A stretch of 64,000 bases of DNA from Maledivibacter sp. Lineage in GTDB: Bacteria > Bacillota > Clostridia > Peptostreptococcales > Caminicellaceae. Positions 1-8,428 of the stretch are shown piece by piece (position 1 is the first letter of the stretch; every line of letters begins with the position of its first letter). The notes under the pieces are model-generated. The model was not told the origin of the DNA. It did not search any database and saw only the letters and a list, made by a program, of their open reading frames with translations. The position numbers were made by a program, and so were the translations under genes. The stretch covers positions 186,001 to 250,000 of the forward strand of contig JAOASB010000052.1 in the NCBI GenBank assembly GCA_025210375.1, given 5' to 3'.

Positions 1-1557
1 TTAGAGGGTCATACCTATGCCATTAAGGAGGAGCTTATTCAAAGGACTTCTAAGATGTTAGGTGTGGATAGTTCTATGGTTGAGGATGGAATTATTAATT
101 TAACAATAAATGGTGATTTGCATCAGGAGAAGATTAATGATAATACAGCTGTTTTTCCTATGTCCTTTTTCTATGCAGAAACAGGAGTGTGTAAGAACCT
201 TATAGGGTTATCTGGTACAAGCTTTAATGACTCCAACTTAGACATAAAAGAAGAAATAGAGAAAATCGAAAACGACGAAGAAATTTGTCTTGCTGAAAAA
301 CAAAAAAAGGCTATTGAAGAAGCCTTCAGAAATGGTGTTACAGTCATAACTGGAGGGCCGGGAACTGGGAAAACGACGATTGTTAATAGTATAATAAAAT
401 TATTTGAAGGGCAAAGCCTTAAGATAGGTCTAGCGGCTCCTACGGGAAGGGCTGCGAAGAGACTTACTGAAACCACTGGTAGAGAGGCAAAGACCATTCA
501 CAGACTTTTGGAATATTCCTTTTCCGATGATGGTAGCGGAATGGCTTTTATGAAGAATGGAGAAGACCCTCTGAGCTTTGATGTAATAATTATTGATGAG
601 GTGTCAATGGTGGATATTCTTTTAATGTATCATCTACTCAAGTCAATTATGCCAGGTACTAGACTTATATTAGTTGGCGATGTGGATCAGCTGCCATCGG
701 TAGGGCCGGGAAACGTATTACACGATATAATAGGAAGCGGACTTGTAAAGGTTGTTAGATTAACTGAGATATTTAGACAGGCTAGGGAAAGTATGATAGT
801 CGTTAATGCCCATAGAATAAATCAAGGATTAAAGCCCCAGGTTAATATAAAGGATAAAGACTTTTTCTTTTTGCCAAAGAGAAATCAAGATGACATACTC
901 CACACCATAAAGGAGCTTTGCATTAGAAGACTTCCAAAGTTTAATAATTATGATCCCAGTAAGGATATTCAAGTGTTAACCCCCATGAAAAATAGCAAGG
1001 TTGGAACAATAAATATGAACAAGGAACTGCAAAGTATACTTAACCCCGAAGCTAAGGAGAAGAAGGAAAAAACCATTGGAGATAAGGTTTTTAGAGTTGG
1101 TGATAAGATAATGCAGATAAAAAATAACTACAATATAAAATGGAAGAGTGAGAATGGTCTTAGAAAAGGGGAAGGGGTATTTAATGGAGATATAGGATAT
1201 ATTACAGCCATAGATGAAGAAGCAAAGCTTCTATCGGCTTGCTTTGATGATGAAAAATATGTGGACTATGATTTTTCAGGCCTTGACGAGATAGAGCTTG
1301 CTTATTCCATTACAATACATAAGAGTCAGGGAAGTGAATTCCCAGTAGTTGTTATGCCTCTTTGTTGGGGGCCACCAATGCTTTTGAATAAAAACCTATT
1401 GTATACAGGAGTAACCCGTGCTAAGGAGTTAGTAGTTTTAGTGGGTATGGAGAAGTATTTATATATGATGATAAGGAATGAAAGAAATTCAAATAGAAAT
1501 TCGGGACTTGGATTTAGGCTTAAGAGGATTAAAGATGAAGAATTATTAAGTTTTTAG
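1..1557 (+). CDS. recD2: RecD2-type ATP-dependent DNA helicase, 5' truncated
   Basis: The reading frame is open from the first base, so the N-terminus lies outside the window; 518 residues remain and the ATG at 55 is internal. RecD2-type enzymes are SF1B 5'-3' helicases of DNA repair. A Walker A motif (GGPGTGKTT, about residues 118-126 of the visible part) is followed by a DEVSMVD Walker B motif, a GDVDQLPSVGPG segment and a C-terminal IHKSQGSEF block ending in YTGVTRAKE, the usual UvrD-like C-terminal motifs. The next gene starts 19 bases downstream and is probably co-transcribed. Neither recB nor recC is visible, which fits the RecD2 type, although the missing N-terminus means the subfamily assignment rests on the motor domain only. 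Confidence 0.9.
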   Translation, partial: LEGHTYAIKEELIQRTSKMLGVDSSMVEDGIINLTINGDLHQEKINDNTAVFPMSFFYAETGVCKNLIGLSGTSFNDSNLDIKEEIEKIENDEEICLAEKQKKAIEEAFRNGVTVITGGPGTGKTTIVNSIIKLFEGQSLKIGLAAPTGRAAKRLTETTGREAKTIHRLLEYSFSDDGSGMAFMKNGEDPLSFDVIIIDEVSMVDILLMYHLLKSIMPGTRLILVGDVDQLPSVGPGNVLHDIIGSGLVKVVRLTEIFRQARESMIVVNAHRINQGLKPQVNIKDKDFFFLPKRNQDDILHTIKELCIRRLPKFNNYDPSKDIQVLTPMKNSKVGTINMNKELQSILNPEAKEKKEKTIGDKVFRVGDKIMQIKNNYNIKWKSENGLRKGEGVFNGDIGYITAIDEEAKLLSACFDDEKYVDYDFSGLDEIELAYSITIHKSQGSEFPVVVMPLCWGPPMLLNKNLLYTGVTRAKELVVLVGMEKYLYMMIRNERNSNRNSGLGFRLKRIKDEELLSF

Positions 1558-1576
1558 TATACATTAAGGAGTTGTT

Positions 1577-2329
1577 ATGAATTATATAAAGCTATTATAT
1601 GAATATATTGATACCCTTTTAAACTTCATATATCCTAGAAATATCTACTGTATATCATGCAATAGTCCAATAAATAGGGATGAGGAGTATTCGATTTGCA
1701 GTGGATGCAGAGAAAAATTAAAGCTCATATATGGAAAAACATGTTCAAAATGTGGAAAGCCCTTAGATGATTTATATATTCTAGATATATGTCATGATTG
1801 TATGACTAGCTCCCATTTTTTTAATAGAGCAATTTCGTGTTTGGAGTATGATGAATTAGCTAAGAAAATTATTTATGATTTGAAGTATCATAAAAAAAGA
1901 TATATTTCATATCATATAGCTGAAATCATGTATGATAGACTTAAAATAGAGGATATGGATGGCTTTGATATGATTATACCTGTACCACTTCATGGCCTTA
2001 AAGAAAGGGAGCGGGGCTTTAATCAAACATATCTAATAGGCAAGTACCTAAGTAGGATGACTGAAAAAGAAGTGAACAGAAAAATTCTTGTAAGGACAAA
2101 AAACACAATAACTCAGAATAAATTATCAAGAGAAGAAAGACGAAGTAATTTAGAAAGAGCCTTTCAAGTAATAAACAAAGAAAATATAGACAAGAAGGGC
2201 ATATTACTTGTAGATGATATTTTTACTACTGGTTCAACGGTGAATGAATGTAGTCGTGTATTGCTTGAAAATGGAGCTAAGACCGTATATGTAGCTACCT
2301 TTGCCACCGGTAGAAATGACTATTTATAG
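1577..2329 (+). CDS. comFC: ComFC/ComF-family amidophosphoribosyltransferase-like protein
   Basis: A 250-residue protein of normal ComFC length. The N-terminal third carries cysteine pairs typical of a zinc-binding domain (CISCNSP, CSGC, CSKCGKP, CHDC), and the C-terminal half has the phosphoribosyltransferase PRPP loop (LLVDDIFTTGST). In competent bacteria ComFC helps handle incoming single-stranded DNA; in clostridia the gene is common even without the rest of a competence system, and its role there is uncertain. An AAGGAG site lies about 7 bases before the ATG. Together with the upstream helicase gene it forms a likely two-gene unit, followed by a dispersed palindromic repeat (2338-2439). 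Confidence 0.85.
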   Translation: MNYIKLLYEYIDTLLNFIYPRNIYCISCNSPINRDEEYSICSGCREKLKLIYGKTCSKCGKPLDDLYILDICHDCMTSSHFFNRAISCLEYDELAKKIIYDLKYHKKRYISYHIAEIMYDRLKIEDMDGFDMIIPVPLHGLKERERGFNQTYLIGKYLSRMTEKEVNRKILVRTKNTITQNKLSREERRSNLERAFQVINKENIDKKGILLVDDIFTTGSTVNECSRVLLENGAKTVYVATFATGRNDYL

Positions 2330-2337
2330 GTAAGGTG

Positions 2338-2439
2338 TATAGGGTTTGGGGTCAATCTTAATTTATACACCGGGAGAATCCATAGAATCATGGCATATTT
2401 CACCATGTATAAGTTAAGTTATACTATGAAAACCCTATA
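2338..2439. repeat. Dispersed ~100-bp palindromic repeat, family 1, copy A
   Basis: Ends are TATAGGG and CCCTATA. Inside these, CTTAATTTATACA faces TGTATAAGTTAAG, so the element can fold into one long imperfect hairpin. The right half strongly resembles copy B (6693-6796): ATGGCATATTT and TATACTATGAAAACCCTATA occur in both. Two more diverged copies lie at 47525 and 63534. It occupies most of the spacer between comFC and yvyF. Confidence 0.75.
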
Positions 2440-2487
2440 TTTATGTTATAATATTTTAATAATGAAGTATAGAGGGGGCATTTAGAA

Positions 2488-2907
2488 TTGAATATAAGGA
2501 ACTGTAAAGAGTGTGGTAGGCTATTTCAATACGACGGAATAAGTAAGCTGTGCTATAGATGTAGAAAAAAAGACGATGAAGATTTTAGAATAGTTAAGGA
2601 TTTTTTATATGAAAATCCAAAGGAAACCATAACAGTTGTATCCGAAGAAACTGATGTTTCAGAGGAAAAGATTTTACGTTATCTTAGGGAAGGTAAGCTT
2701 GAAATAGTTGGAGAAAATCCTGGTATATTATTGGACTGTGAAAGCTGTGGAAAGGCCATAAGAACAGGGCGATATTGTGAGAAATGCGCTCAAAATATGG
2801 AAAGAGGATTAAAATCTGGCTTTGAAAGAAAAGAGAAACTGAACACAAACCAAAGCTCCTCTGGTAATAAAATGCATATAACTGAATTTACGAAGAAAAG
2901 AAGATAA
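2488..2907 (+). CDS. yvyF: YvyF-like flagellar operon zinc-ribbon protein
   Basis: A 139-residue protein of the TIGR03826/YvyF flagellar operon family. The N-terminus has a zinc ribbon (CKECGRLF then CYRCRKK) and a second CxxC pair set lies near residues 88-100 (CESCGKA, CEKCAQ). A short helical segment (ETDVSEEKILRYLREGKLEI) between them resembles the family's helix-turn-helix-like part. The start is TTG at 2488, after an AGAGGGGG ribosome site. In B. subtilis yvyF lies just upstream of flgM, the same order as here; its biochemical role is not established. A strong terminator at 2921-2976 follows, so flgM is expressed separately. Confidence 0.85.
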   Translation: MNIRNCKECGRLFQYDGISKLCYRCRKKDDEDFRIVKDFLYENPKETITVVSEETDVSEEKILRYLREGKLEIVGENPGILLDCESCGKAIRTGRYCEKCAQNMERGLKSGFERKEKLNTNQSSSGNKMHITEFTKKRR

Positions 2908-2920
2908 ATATGATGACTAT

Positions 2921-2976
2921 AGCCCTATACTTTGATACAATACAATTAGTAATATCAAAAGTATAGGGCTTTTTTA
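2921..2976 (+). terminator. Intrinsic terminator after yvyF
   Basis: AGCCCTATACTTTGAT (2921-2936) pairs with ATCAAAAGTATAGGGCT (2954-2970) with a one-base bulge, followed by six T residues. It separates yvyF from flgM. Confidence 0.85.
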
Positions 2977-2978
2977 GA

Positions 2979-3101
2979 TTGAATCAAGTTGAAGCTGCCG
3001 TCACTAATTTAGGTGAGAATGTTAAATTTATAAAACATAAAGAGTTTCAAAATGAGGAAAGTATTTTTAAATTAAAAGAAAGCTTAAAGATTGGGAAATA
3101 A
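2979..3101 (+). pseudogene. Short open stretch, possible gene remnant
   Basis: A 40-codon frame starting with TTG and ending in TAA at 3099-3101. It has coding-like composition (NQVEAAVTNLGENVKF and a lysine/glutamate-rich tail) but no ribosome site, and it follows directly on the T tract of the yvyF terminator. It may be the tail of a decayed gene. No family was recognised, and chance is quite possible. Confidence 0.2.
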
Positions 3102-3164
3102 TCATATTTCAAATTCTTTATAGCCAAGGTAGATTCAAAAAATATCAAATGAATAAAAAAATAT

Positions 3165-3191
3165 TAATAAACACCCCATCTCTGCCGATAA
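3165..3191 (+). promoter_or_regulatory. Sigma-28 (FliA/SigD) promoter of flgM
   Basis: TAAT (3165-3168), 15 bases, then a perfect GCCGATAA -10 box (3184-3191). The -10 box overlaps the left arm of the 3171-3227 hairpin, so transcription should begin in or near the hairpin loop. FlgM genes are classically expressed from sigma-28 promoters, which supports the call. Confidence 0.75.
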
Positions 3192-3227
3192 TATAAATAG
3201 TAATATCGGTAGAGATGGGGTGTTTTT
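3171..3227 (+). terminator. Hairpin directly before flgM, terminator-like and covering its ribosome site
   Basis: Bases 3171-3190 pair with 3204-3223 over 20 positions with only one G-U wobble, with a 13-base loop. The right arm runs straight into five T residues and then the flgM ATG at 3228. It is terminator-like for readthrough RNA. The only plausible flgM ribosome site (GGGGTG, 3217-3222) lies in the right arm. RNA begun at the sigma-28 promoter would lack the left arm and so leave this site free. Confidence 0.75.
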
Positions 3228-3518
3228 ATGAAAATATTTAATAATACAAATGTACAAAAGGTATTGGGGTCCTATAAGAGTAATATGACAAAGGCTGAGA
3301 AAACAAATAAAACCTACGAAAAAAAAGATAAAATTGAAATTTCATCTAAAGCTAGGGATTTTCAGGTGGCAATGAATGCATTTAAAGAGCTGCCAGATGT
3401 TAGGGAAGAAAACATATCAAATATAAAAAGTGCCATAGCTTCTGGAAACTATAATCCATCGGCTGAAGAAACTATTGATAAGATGTTTGAAAGAGTAAGT
3501 TTTGATCAAAAAGTTTAA
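3228..3518 (+). CDS. flgM: Anti-sigma-28 factor FlgM
   Basis: A 96-residue protein with the typical FlgM N-terminus (MKIFNNTNVQKVLGSYKSN) and C-terminal sigma-binding helices (DKIEISSKARDFQVAM, then VREENISNIKSAIASGNY and a terminal TIDKMFERVSFDQ). FlgM holds sigma-28 inactive until the hook is finished and is then exported. The ATG follows immediately after the T tract of a hairpin, an unusual arrangement described in the findings. The next gene, flgN-like, starts 31 bases downstream and the genes to csrA probably form one operon. Confidence 0.93.
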   Translation: MKIFNNTNVQKVLGSYKSNMTKAEKTNKTYEKKDKIEISSKARDFQVAMNAFKELPDVREENISNIKSAIASGNYNPSAEETIDKMFERVSFDQKV

Positions 3519-3549
3519 AAATTGAGCTGACAAATCGGAGGTTGAATAG

Positions 3550-4047
3550 ATGAGTAAATCCGTAGAGCAGTTAATACTAGCCCTTGATAAGGAATATGAA
3601 ATATATAAAGAGGTGCTAGAAGTAGCAAAACAGAAGAAACAAATAATAGTAGAAGGTAAAATGAAAGAATTAGATGATATTACAAGTAAAGAACAAGCCA
3701 TAATACTTAGCATAGGAAAGCTTGAAAGTATCAGAGAAGCTATATTAAAAAATATAGTTAATGAGTTAGATATTGATGAAGCTCAAAATATATCTCAGCT
3801 TTCCAAATATTTAGATGATAAATCAAAAAAGAAAATATTAGCTATAAGGGATAAATTTAAGGATATATTAATTGGTGTTAGGAATCAAAATGATTTAAAT
3901 AACAAGCTTATACAGCAATCCCTTGAATACATAGAGTTTAATAAAAATCTATTAACAAGTTTAGAAAATCAGGGCAGTACTTATAGTTCAAATGCAGATG
4001 AAAAAGATATCAAGATAAAGAATAATTTATTTGATGCAAAAATATAG
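3550..4047 (+). CDS. flgN: FlgN-family flagellar export chaperone
   Basis: A 165-residue, almost entirely helical protein placed between flgM and flgK, as in B. subtilis (flgM-yvyG/flgN-flgK). FlgN-type chaperones bind the C-termini of the hook-filament junction proteins FlgK and FlgL and deliver them to the export gate. The sequence is low in similarity but fits the FlgN pattern: charged helices, a central DITSKEQAIILSIGKLE segment and a flexible C-terminus. A CGGAGG site precedes the ATG by about 8 bases. The name rests mainly on position, length and helical character. Confidence 0.8.
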   Translation: MSKSVEQLILALDKEYEIYKEVLEVAKQKKQIIVEGKMKELDDITSKEQAIILSIGKLESIREAILKNIVNELDIDEAQNISQLSKYLDDKSKKKILAIRDKFKDILIGVRNQNDLNNKLIQQSLEYIEFNKNLLTSLENQGSTYSSNADEKDIKIKNNLFDAKI

Positions 4048-4061
4048 AGGTGGGATGATAA

Positions 4062-5735
4062 ATGAGTTCTACATTTTTTGGATTTAATATAGCTCGTTCA
4101 GGTATTTTTGCCAGTCAAAGAGCTTTAAATATAACTTCGCATAATATTTCTAATGCCAATACCGAAGGATATTCAAGACAAAGACTTGAAGTAAAGCAGT
4201 CAACTCCAATGCTTTTACCAAGTGGGCAAGGAATGATTGGTACTGGAGTAGAAACAGAAAATATTATTCAGATAAGAAATGAATTCTTAGATTATAAATA
4301 CAGAGGAGAAAACATGTCCTATGGGGAATGGAATGCAAAATTCAAGAACTTGGATAATATCCAAGCTGTATTTAATGAACCTTCCAAGTCTGGAATTCAA
4401 ACGGTATTATCTCAGTTTTTTAGTTCCATTAGTGAACTAAGTAAGAAACCAGGAAATCTTACAAATAGAGCCTTAGTTAGACAAAGGGCTATAGCCCTTA
4501 CGACGAATATTAACCATATGGCAAGTAAATTTGAAAAGCTTCAAACCGATACGGACTTTGAAATATGTACCACTGTAGACGAGATAAATGGATACTCTGA
4601 GCAGATAAGAAAGCTAAATGAATCAATACATAAATCAGAGCTTGATGGAAGCAAGGCAAATGACCTAAGGGACCAAAGGAATCTACTGGTAGATAAGCTT
4701 TCAGAACTAGTAAATGTAGATTGCTACGAGGATAATCAAAATAGATTTAATGTTCTTGTTAATGGAAAACCATTGGTATCTCATTTTAGATGTAATAAGC
4801 TTGAATATAATGTGAGGGCCACTAAGTTAAATCCGGGTGTGGATGCTGAAAATCTCCATGATATCAAATGGGATGATGGATCCAGCTTTAGTCCAAGGAC
4901 TGGGAAAATAAAGGCACTTTTGGATATAAGGGACAATGTCTCTGGAGATAATAAGGGTATACCCTTTTACATGAAAAAGCTTAATGAGTTTGCCGATGGA
5001 TTTGCCGAGGAAATGAATAGGATTCATAAATCGGGATATGATTTAGATAAAAATACGGGGATTAATTTCTTTACTATTAATGGAATGTCCTCGACTGAGT
5101 ATGAAACACATCTGATAAATAATGGCTTAAATAAGGGAGCAGCAGTAGAAGTAACTAGCTCTGTTACCTCTGGATTATCAGGACTTACTGGAGAAGAAAA
5201 GAAAAAGAAAATTCGCCAGAATATAGAAAACGTTCTTAAAAGTGATCCGACCTATGAAGGAAAGACTGTAAAGCTTTTAAGTGGAGGTAAATACTATGTA
5301 GTAGATAAGATATCGGCTAAAGATCTTACCATATCCAAAGATATCCAAGACAGTGATAAGGGGCTAAACAAAATAGCAGCTTCAAGTGAAGGTGACCCTA
5401 ATTTACCTGGAAACGGATTAAATGCCATTGCCATGGTAGATATCAGACATGATACAGAACTTTTTGGAACAGGCAGCCCGGAGGACTTTGTAACATCTTT
5501 GATATCAAACCTTGGTGTTGATGCTCAAGCGGCTGAGAGAATGAAGGACAATCAAATAGTTTTGATAAAACAAGTGGAAAATAGCAGACAATCGGTATCG
5601 GGAGTCTCCCTAGATGAAGAAATGACCAATATGATTAAATTTCAACATTCCTTCAACGCTAACTCTAGAATGATAACAGCTATGGATGAGATGATAGATA
5701 CAATAGTAAATAGAATGGGAACAGTAGGAAGATAG
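4062..5735 (+). CDS. flgK: Flagellar hook-associated protein 1, FlgK
   Basis: A 557-residue protein that forms the first hook-filament junction ring. The N-terminal flagellar rod motif is clear (FGFNIARSGIFASQRALNITSHNISNANTEGYSRQR), and the C-terminal D0/D1 helices end in MTNMIKFQHSFNANSRMITAMDEMIDTIVNRMG, the usual FlgK tail. The middle region (about residues 230-460) is the variable surface part. The ribosome site GAGGTGGGAT lies just before the ATG, 14 bases after the flgN stop. Length and order (flgN-flgK-flgL) are standard. Confidence 0.96.
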   Translation: MSSTFFGFNIARSGIFASQRALNITSHNISNANTEGYSRQRLEVKQSTPMLLPSGQGMIGTGVETENIIQIRNEFLDYKYRGENMSYGEWNAKFKNLDNIQAVFNEPSKSGIQTVLSQFFSSISELSKKPGNLTNRALVRQRAIALTTNINHMASKFEKLQTDTDFEICTTVDEINGYSEQIRKLNESIHKSELDGSKANDLRDQRNLLVDKLSELVNVDCYEDNQNRFNVLVNGKPLVSHFRCNKLEYNVRATKLNPGVDAENLHDIKWDDGSSFSPRTGKIKALLDIRDNVSGDNKGIPFYMKKLNEFADGFAEEMNRIHKSGYDLDKNTGINFFTINGMSSTEYETHLINNGLNKGAAVEVTSSVTSGLSGLTGEEKKKKIRQNIENVLKSDPTYEGKTVKLLSGGKYYVVDKISAKDLTISKDIQDSDKGLNKIAASSEGDPNLPGNGLNAIAMVDIRHDTELFGTGSPEDFVTSLISNLGVDAQAAERMKDNQIVLIKQVENSRQSVSGVSLDEEMTNMIKFQHSFNANSRMITAMDEMIDTIVNRMGTVGR

Positions 5736-5782
5736 GATTTTAGAGTTTGAGTGATGAAAGAAAGAAGGGGGTTTAAAGCTTT

Positions 5783-6691
5783 ATGCGAGTTACAAACAAT
5801 ATGATTATGAGTAATACTATGTATAATCTAAATAGAAATCTTTCAAATATGAATAAAAGATACACCCAGCTTTCCACAGGAAAAAGGGTGAACAAGCCCT
5901 CCGATGATCCTGTAAGTGCATCCAAGGCATTAAAACTCAGGGCAGATGTGTCGGAGATAGAGCAGCATCAAAGAAATACTAAGGATGCTTTGTCTTGGTT
6001 GGATATTACTGAATCAGCCGTAGATAATTTACAGGATGTTTTACATAGGGCCAAGGAGCTTACAGTTCAGGCTGCAACAGGAACCATGGGTAAGGATGAT
6101 AGAGAAAAGGTAGTTTCTGAGATAAAACAGCTAAAAGAACAGATAATGCAGATTGGGAACACTACATATGCTGGAAGATACATATTTTCAGGTTTCCAGA
6201 CGGATAAAAAGCTCTTTGATGATCCTAAAGGCGATGGTACATATAATATAGATGTTACTGGAAACCAAAATATTAGTTATCAAATTGCTGTAGGGGAACA
6301 AATAGAAGTGGGTGTATTTGGTACTGAATTGTTTGGAAAGGATGGCTCCGGTACTAAAAGCGAAGTTGTTAAAGATTTTGATGATTTAATTACACGATTG
6401 GAGGCAGAGCCTAGGGGTGATGTTAAAGATTCCGTAGCTAAAATAGAAGCGCATCTAGACAACACATTAAAGGTTAGAGGGGAGATAGGTGCTAAAACAA
6501 ATAGACTACAATTAGTTGAAAAAAGGTTAGAAAAGGACGCGATAAACTTTACCGAATTGCTTAGTGAGAATGAAGACGTGGACATGGCAGAAACAATAAT
6601 GCATCTGAAAATGGAAGAAAGTGTATATAGAGCATCACTATCTGCTGGAGCCCAAGTTATTCAACCTACTCTTTTAGATTTTATTAGATAG
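5783..6691 (+). CDS. flgL: Flagellar hook-associated protein 3, FlgL
   Basis: A 302-residue flagellin-like protein that makes the second hook-filament junction ring. It begins MRVTNNMIMSNTMYNLNRNL, has the conserved TGKRVNKPSDDPVSASKAL stretch near residue 35, and ends in a flagellin-type D0 helix (MEESVYRASLSAGAQVIQPTLLDFIR). The start has an AAGAAGGGGG ribosome site. A dispersed palindromic repeat (copy B) starts two bases after the stop codon, between flgL and the next gene. Confidence 0.95.
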   Translation: MRVTNNMIMSNTMYNLNRNLSNMNKRYTQLSTGKRVNKPSDDPVSASKALKLRADVSEIEQHQRNTKDALSWLDITESAVDNLQDVLHRAKELTVQAATGTMGKDDREKVVSEIKQLKEQIMQIGNTTYAGRYIFSGFQTDKKLFDDPKGDGTYNIDVTGNQNISYQIAVGEQIEVGVFGTELFGKDGSGTKSEVVKDFDDLITRLEAEPRGDVKDSVAKIEAHLDNTLKVRGEIGAKTNRLQLVEKRLEKDAINFTELLSENEDVDMAETIMHLKMEESVYRASLSAGAQVIQPTLLDFIR

Positions 6692-6692
6692 T

Positions 6693-6796
6693 TATAGGGA
6701 TTTTAGTATAGACATTAACTTATACAAGTCCAAAATGCTCAGAATTATGGCATATTTGTCCGTGTATAAGTTGATCTATACTATGAAAACCCTATA
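6693..6796. repeat. Dispersed ~100-bp palindromic repeat, family 1, copy B
   Basis: Ends are TATAGGG and CCCTATA. ATTAACTTATACA faces TGTATAAGTTGAT inside. The right half matches copy A closely (ATGGCATATTT; TATACTATGAAAACCCTATA). It lies inside the flagellar operon between flgL and the DUF6470 gene, so it is presumably transcribed and could form an RNA stem. Confidence 0.75.
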
Positions 6797-6832
6797 TACC
6801 TAATAAAATCTAAATTTATATGGAGGTAACTT

Positions 6833-7399
6833 ATGGATTTAATGATAACCACGACTAATGGGGCTATTGGTATAAATGCTATTCAAGGGAAAATGAATAT
6901 TGATTATGGAAAGTCAAACTTTAATATACAAACTGAAAATCCAGAGATAGATATAAATATAACCCATCCTAAGGTAGAAATAGATCAAACTAAGCCCTTG
7001 GCTGAAATGGGACTTCAGGATATCTTTGATTTCATTAAGAATAATGCAAGTAGGGGTAGACAAGCAGCTTTAAATGGAATAGGTAAAATAGCTAGTCAAG
7101 GAAATGAATTGGCTAGCATTGAAACTGGAAGTAATGTCATATCGAGACAAGCTCAGTATAATGCCTTTAAACAGTATAAAAGAGAAGTGAATATAGATTT
7201 TATACCTAAAAGCAGGCCGGAGATAGATTTACGAGAAGGTATAGTTAACATTAATTTAGAAGAAGGGGAAGTGGAAATTGACAATGAGCCTCAGGAAGTC
7301 AATTTAAACTTTAATAAAGGGCAAGTGAAAATATATCTCAGACAAAAACCTTCTATAGCTATAGAGTATATAGGGAAGAATTTAGATATGAACATATGA
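6833..7399 (+). CDS. DUF6470 (YviE-like) flagellar-operon protein
   Basis: A 188-residue protein located between flgL and fliW, where B. subtilis has yviE. It contains repeated short beta segments of the kind I/V-x-I-x-h-x-x-P/Q (FNIQTENPEIDINITHPKVEID near residues 25-50, and IDLREGIVNINLEEGEVEID near 130-150), with a helical middle (NASRGRQAALNGIGKIASQGNELA in which short segments repeat the family pattern). The function of this family is unknown. A TGGAGG site precedes the ATG. No signal peptide or membrane segment is present, so a cytoplasmic or exported soluble protein is expected. Confidence 0.8.
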   Translation: MDLMITTTNGAIGINAIQGKMNIDYGKSNFNIQTENPEIDINITHPKVEIDQTKPLAEMGLQDIFDFIKNNASRGRQAALNGIGKIASQGNELASIETGSNVISRQAQYNAFKQYKREVNIDFIPKSRPEIDLREGIVNINLEEGEVEIDNEPQEVNLNFNKGQVKIYLRQKPSIAIEYIGKNLDMNI

Positions 7400-7412
7400 A
7401 TGGAGGAAAAGC

Positions 7413-7850
7413 ATGAAACTGAATACCAAGCATTTTGGAGAAATAGAAATTAATGAAGAAAATATTATATTCTTCGCAGAAGGAATTCCAGCGTTTGAAT
7501 ATGCAAAAAAATATATAATGATTGAAAATCCTAATTCAGAACTTCCTTTTAATTGGTTACAAGGAGTAGATGAACCAGACTTAGTATTCGTTATAGTTGA
7601 TCCTTTTCTATTCAAAAAAGATTATGATTTTGATATACCCCAAAGAGCTATAGATGATTTGTCTATAGAAAGTGCAGAAGATTTATATATTTGTTGTATA
7701 GTAACAGTACCACAAGATGTAGCTAATACCACGATGAATTTAGAAGCACCAATTATAGTAAATAATAAGAATAATAGGGCTAAACAGGTAGTGCTTGAAA
7801 ATGATGGGTATAAAGTTAAGTATAAAATATTCAGAAAACTAAAAGCATAA
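7413..7850 (+). CDS. fliW: Flagellar assembly factor FliW
   Basis: A 145-residue protein of normal FliW length. FliW binds flagellin in the cytoplasm and, when free, binds CsrA and relieves its repression of flagellin translation. Family features include FGEIEINEENIIFFAEGIPAF near the N-terminus and LYICCIVTVPQDVANTTMNLEAPI in the C-terminal half, which is the most conserved FliW segment. A TGGAGG site precedes the ATG. csrA begins 11 bases after the stop, and the first flagellin gene follows csrA, so all three parts of the known FliW-CsrA-flagellin switch are adjacent. Confidence 0.95.
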   Translation: MKLNTKHFGEIEINEENIIFFAEGIPAFEYAKKYIMIENPNSELPFNWLQGVDEPDLVFVIVDPFLFKKDYDFDIPQRAIDDLSIESAEDLYICCIVTVPQDVANTTMNLEAPIIVNNKNNRAKQVVLENDGYKVKYKIFRKLKA

Positions 7851-7861
7851 AGGTGATAAAT

Positions 7862-8092
7862 ATGTTGGTATTAACGAGAAAGAAAAACCAAAGTATAAAA
7901 ATAGGTAAAGACATTGAGATAAAAGTGTTAGGTATAGAAGATGGGAAAGTTAAGCTAGGAATTTCTGCTCCTAAAAGTATAGAAGTGCATAGAAAAGAAA
8001 TATATGAAAGAATAGCTGATGAAAATAGAAATGCTATAAATTCTAATATGCAAATAAATAGCTTAAATGAACTAGTAAAAAAGATGAAATAA
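7862..8092 (+). CDS. csrA: Carbon storage regulator CsrA, translational repressor
   Basis: A 76-residue CsrA beginning MLVLTRKKNQSIKIG, with the conserved IEIKVLGIEDGKVKLGISAPKSIEVHRKEIYE core. CsrA dimers bind GGA motifs in RNA leaders and block ribosome access. The ATG at 7862 is chosen over an in-frame GTG at 7853, because AAGGTGAT lies at the right distance from the ATG and the GTG falls inside this ribosome site. The likely targets are the two flagellin leaders just downstream, each with an ATGGA hairpin loop. Confidence 0.95.
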   Translation: MLVLTRKKNQSIKIGKDIEIKVLGIEDGKVKLGISAPKSIEVHRKEIYERIADENRNAINSNMQINSLNELVKKMK

Positions 8093-8321
8093 AGGCATAT
8101 ATAAGGGGGGAAAATTCACAATATTTATTTAAATGAAACACTAGATGTTCTGATAATACAAAATAATATTATTAAATTTATATTAATTATGAGTTGAATT
8201 ATTATAGAGATATTAAAGGGATAGTGAATTATGTTGAAAATTTAGTTTGAAGGTGTGTAGAAAAATTAGAAAATTAGTCAGAACTACTATTTTAAAATTT
8301 ATAAAAAATTTATAAAAAAAC
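8093..8321. other. AT-rich spacer between csrA and the flagellin promoter
   Basis: Very AT-rich sequence with no convincing gene. An AGGGGGG run at 8103-8109 resembles a ribosome site, but no reading frame of useful length follows it. The flagellin promoter and leader start at 8322. Confidence 0.5.
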
Positions 8322-8348
8322 TCAAGTAGCTACTAATTTTACCGATAT
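8322..8348 (+). promoter_or_regulatory. Sigma-28 promoter of the flagellin genes
   Basis: TCAA (8322-8325), 15 bases, then ACCGATAT (8341-8348), close to the sigma-28 consensus TAAA-N15-GCCGATAW. Transcription would begin near 8355 and give a leader of about 70 bases with two hairpins. Confidence 0.75.
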
Positions 8349-8386
8349 ATATATTGTAAGAAAAAACTTTGTACAAAGTTTATACA

Positions 8387-8404
8387 TTTTGCATGGATGC
8401 AAAA
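8387..8404 (+). promoter_or_regulatory. Predicted CsrA-binding hairpin in flagellin 1 leader
   Basis: TTTTGC and GCAAAA pair around an ATGGAT loop, presenting the ANGGA motif that CsrA recognises. The ribosome site AAGGAGGA (8415-8422) supplies a second GGA site, the two-site arrangement known for hag in B. subtilis. Confidence 0.7.
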
Positions 8405-8428
8405 AAATAAAATCAAGGAGGAAATTTC

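Noticed and set aside
2338..6796. CRISPR-type repeats
   Set aside because: The repeats are ~100 bp, self-complementary and dispersed over kilobases, without regular spacers or cas genes.
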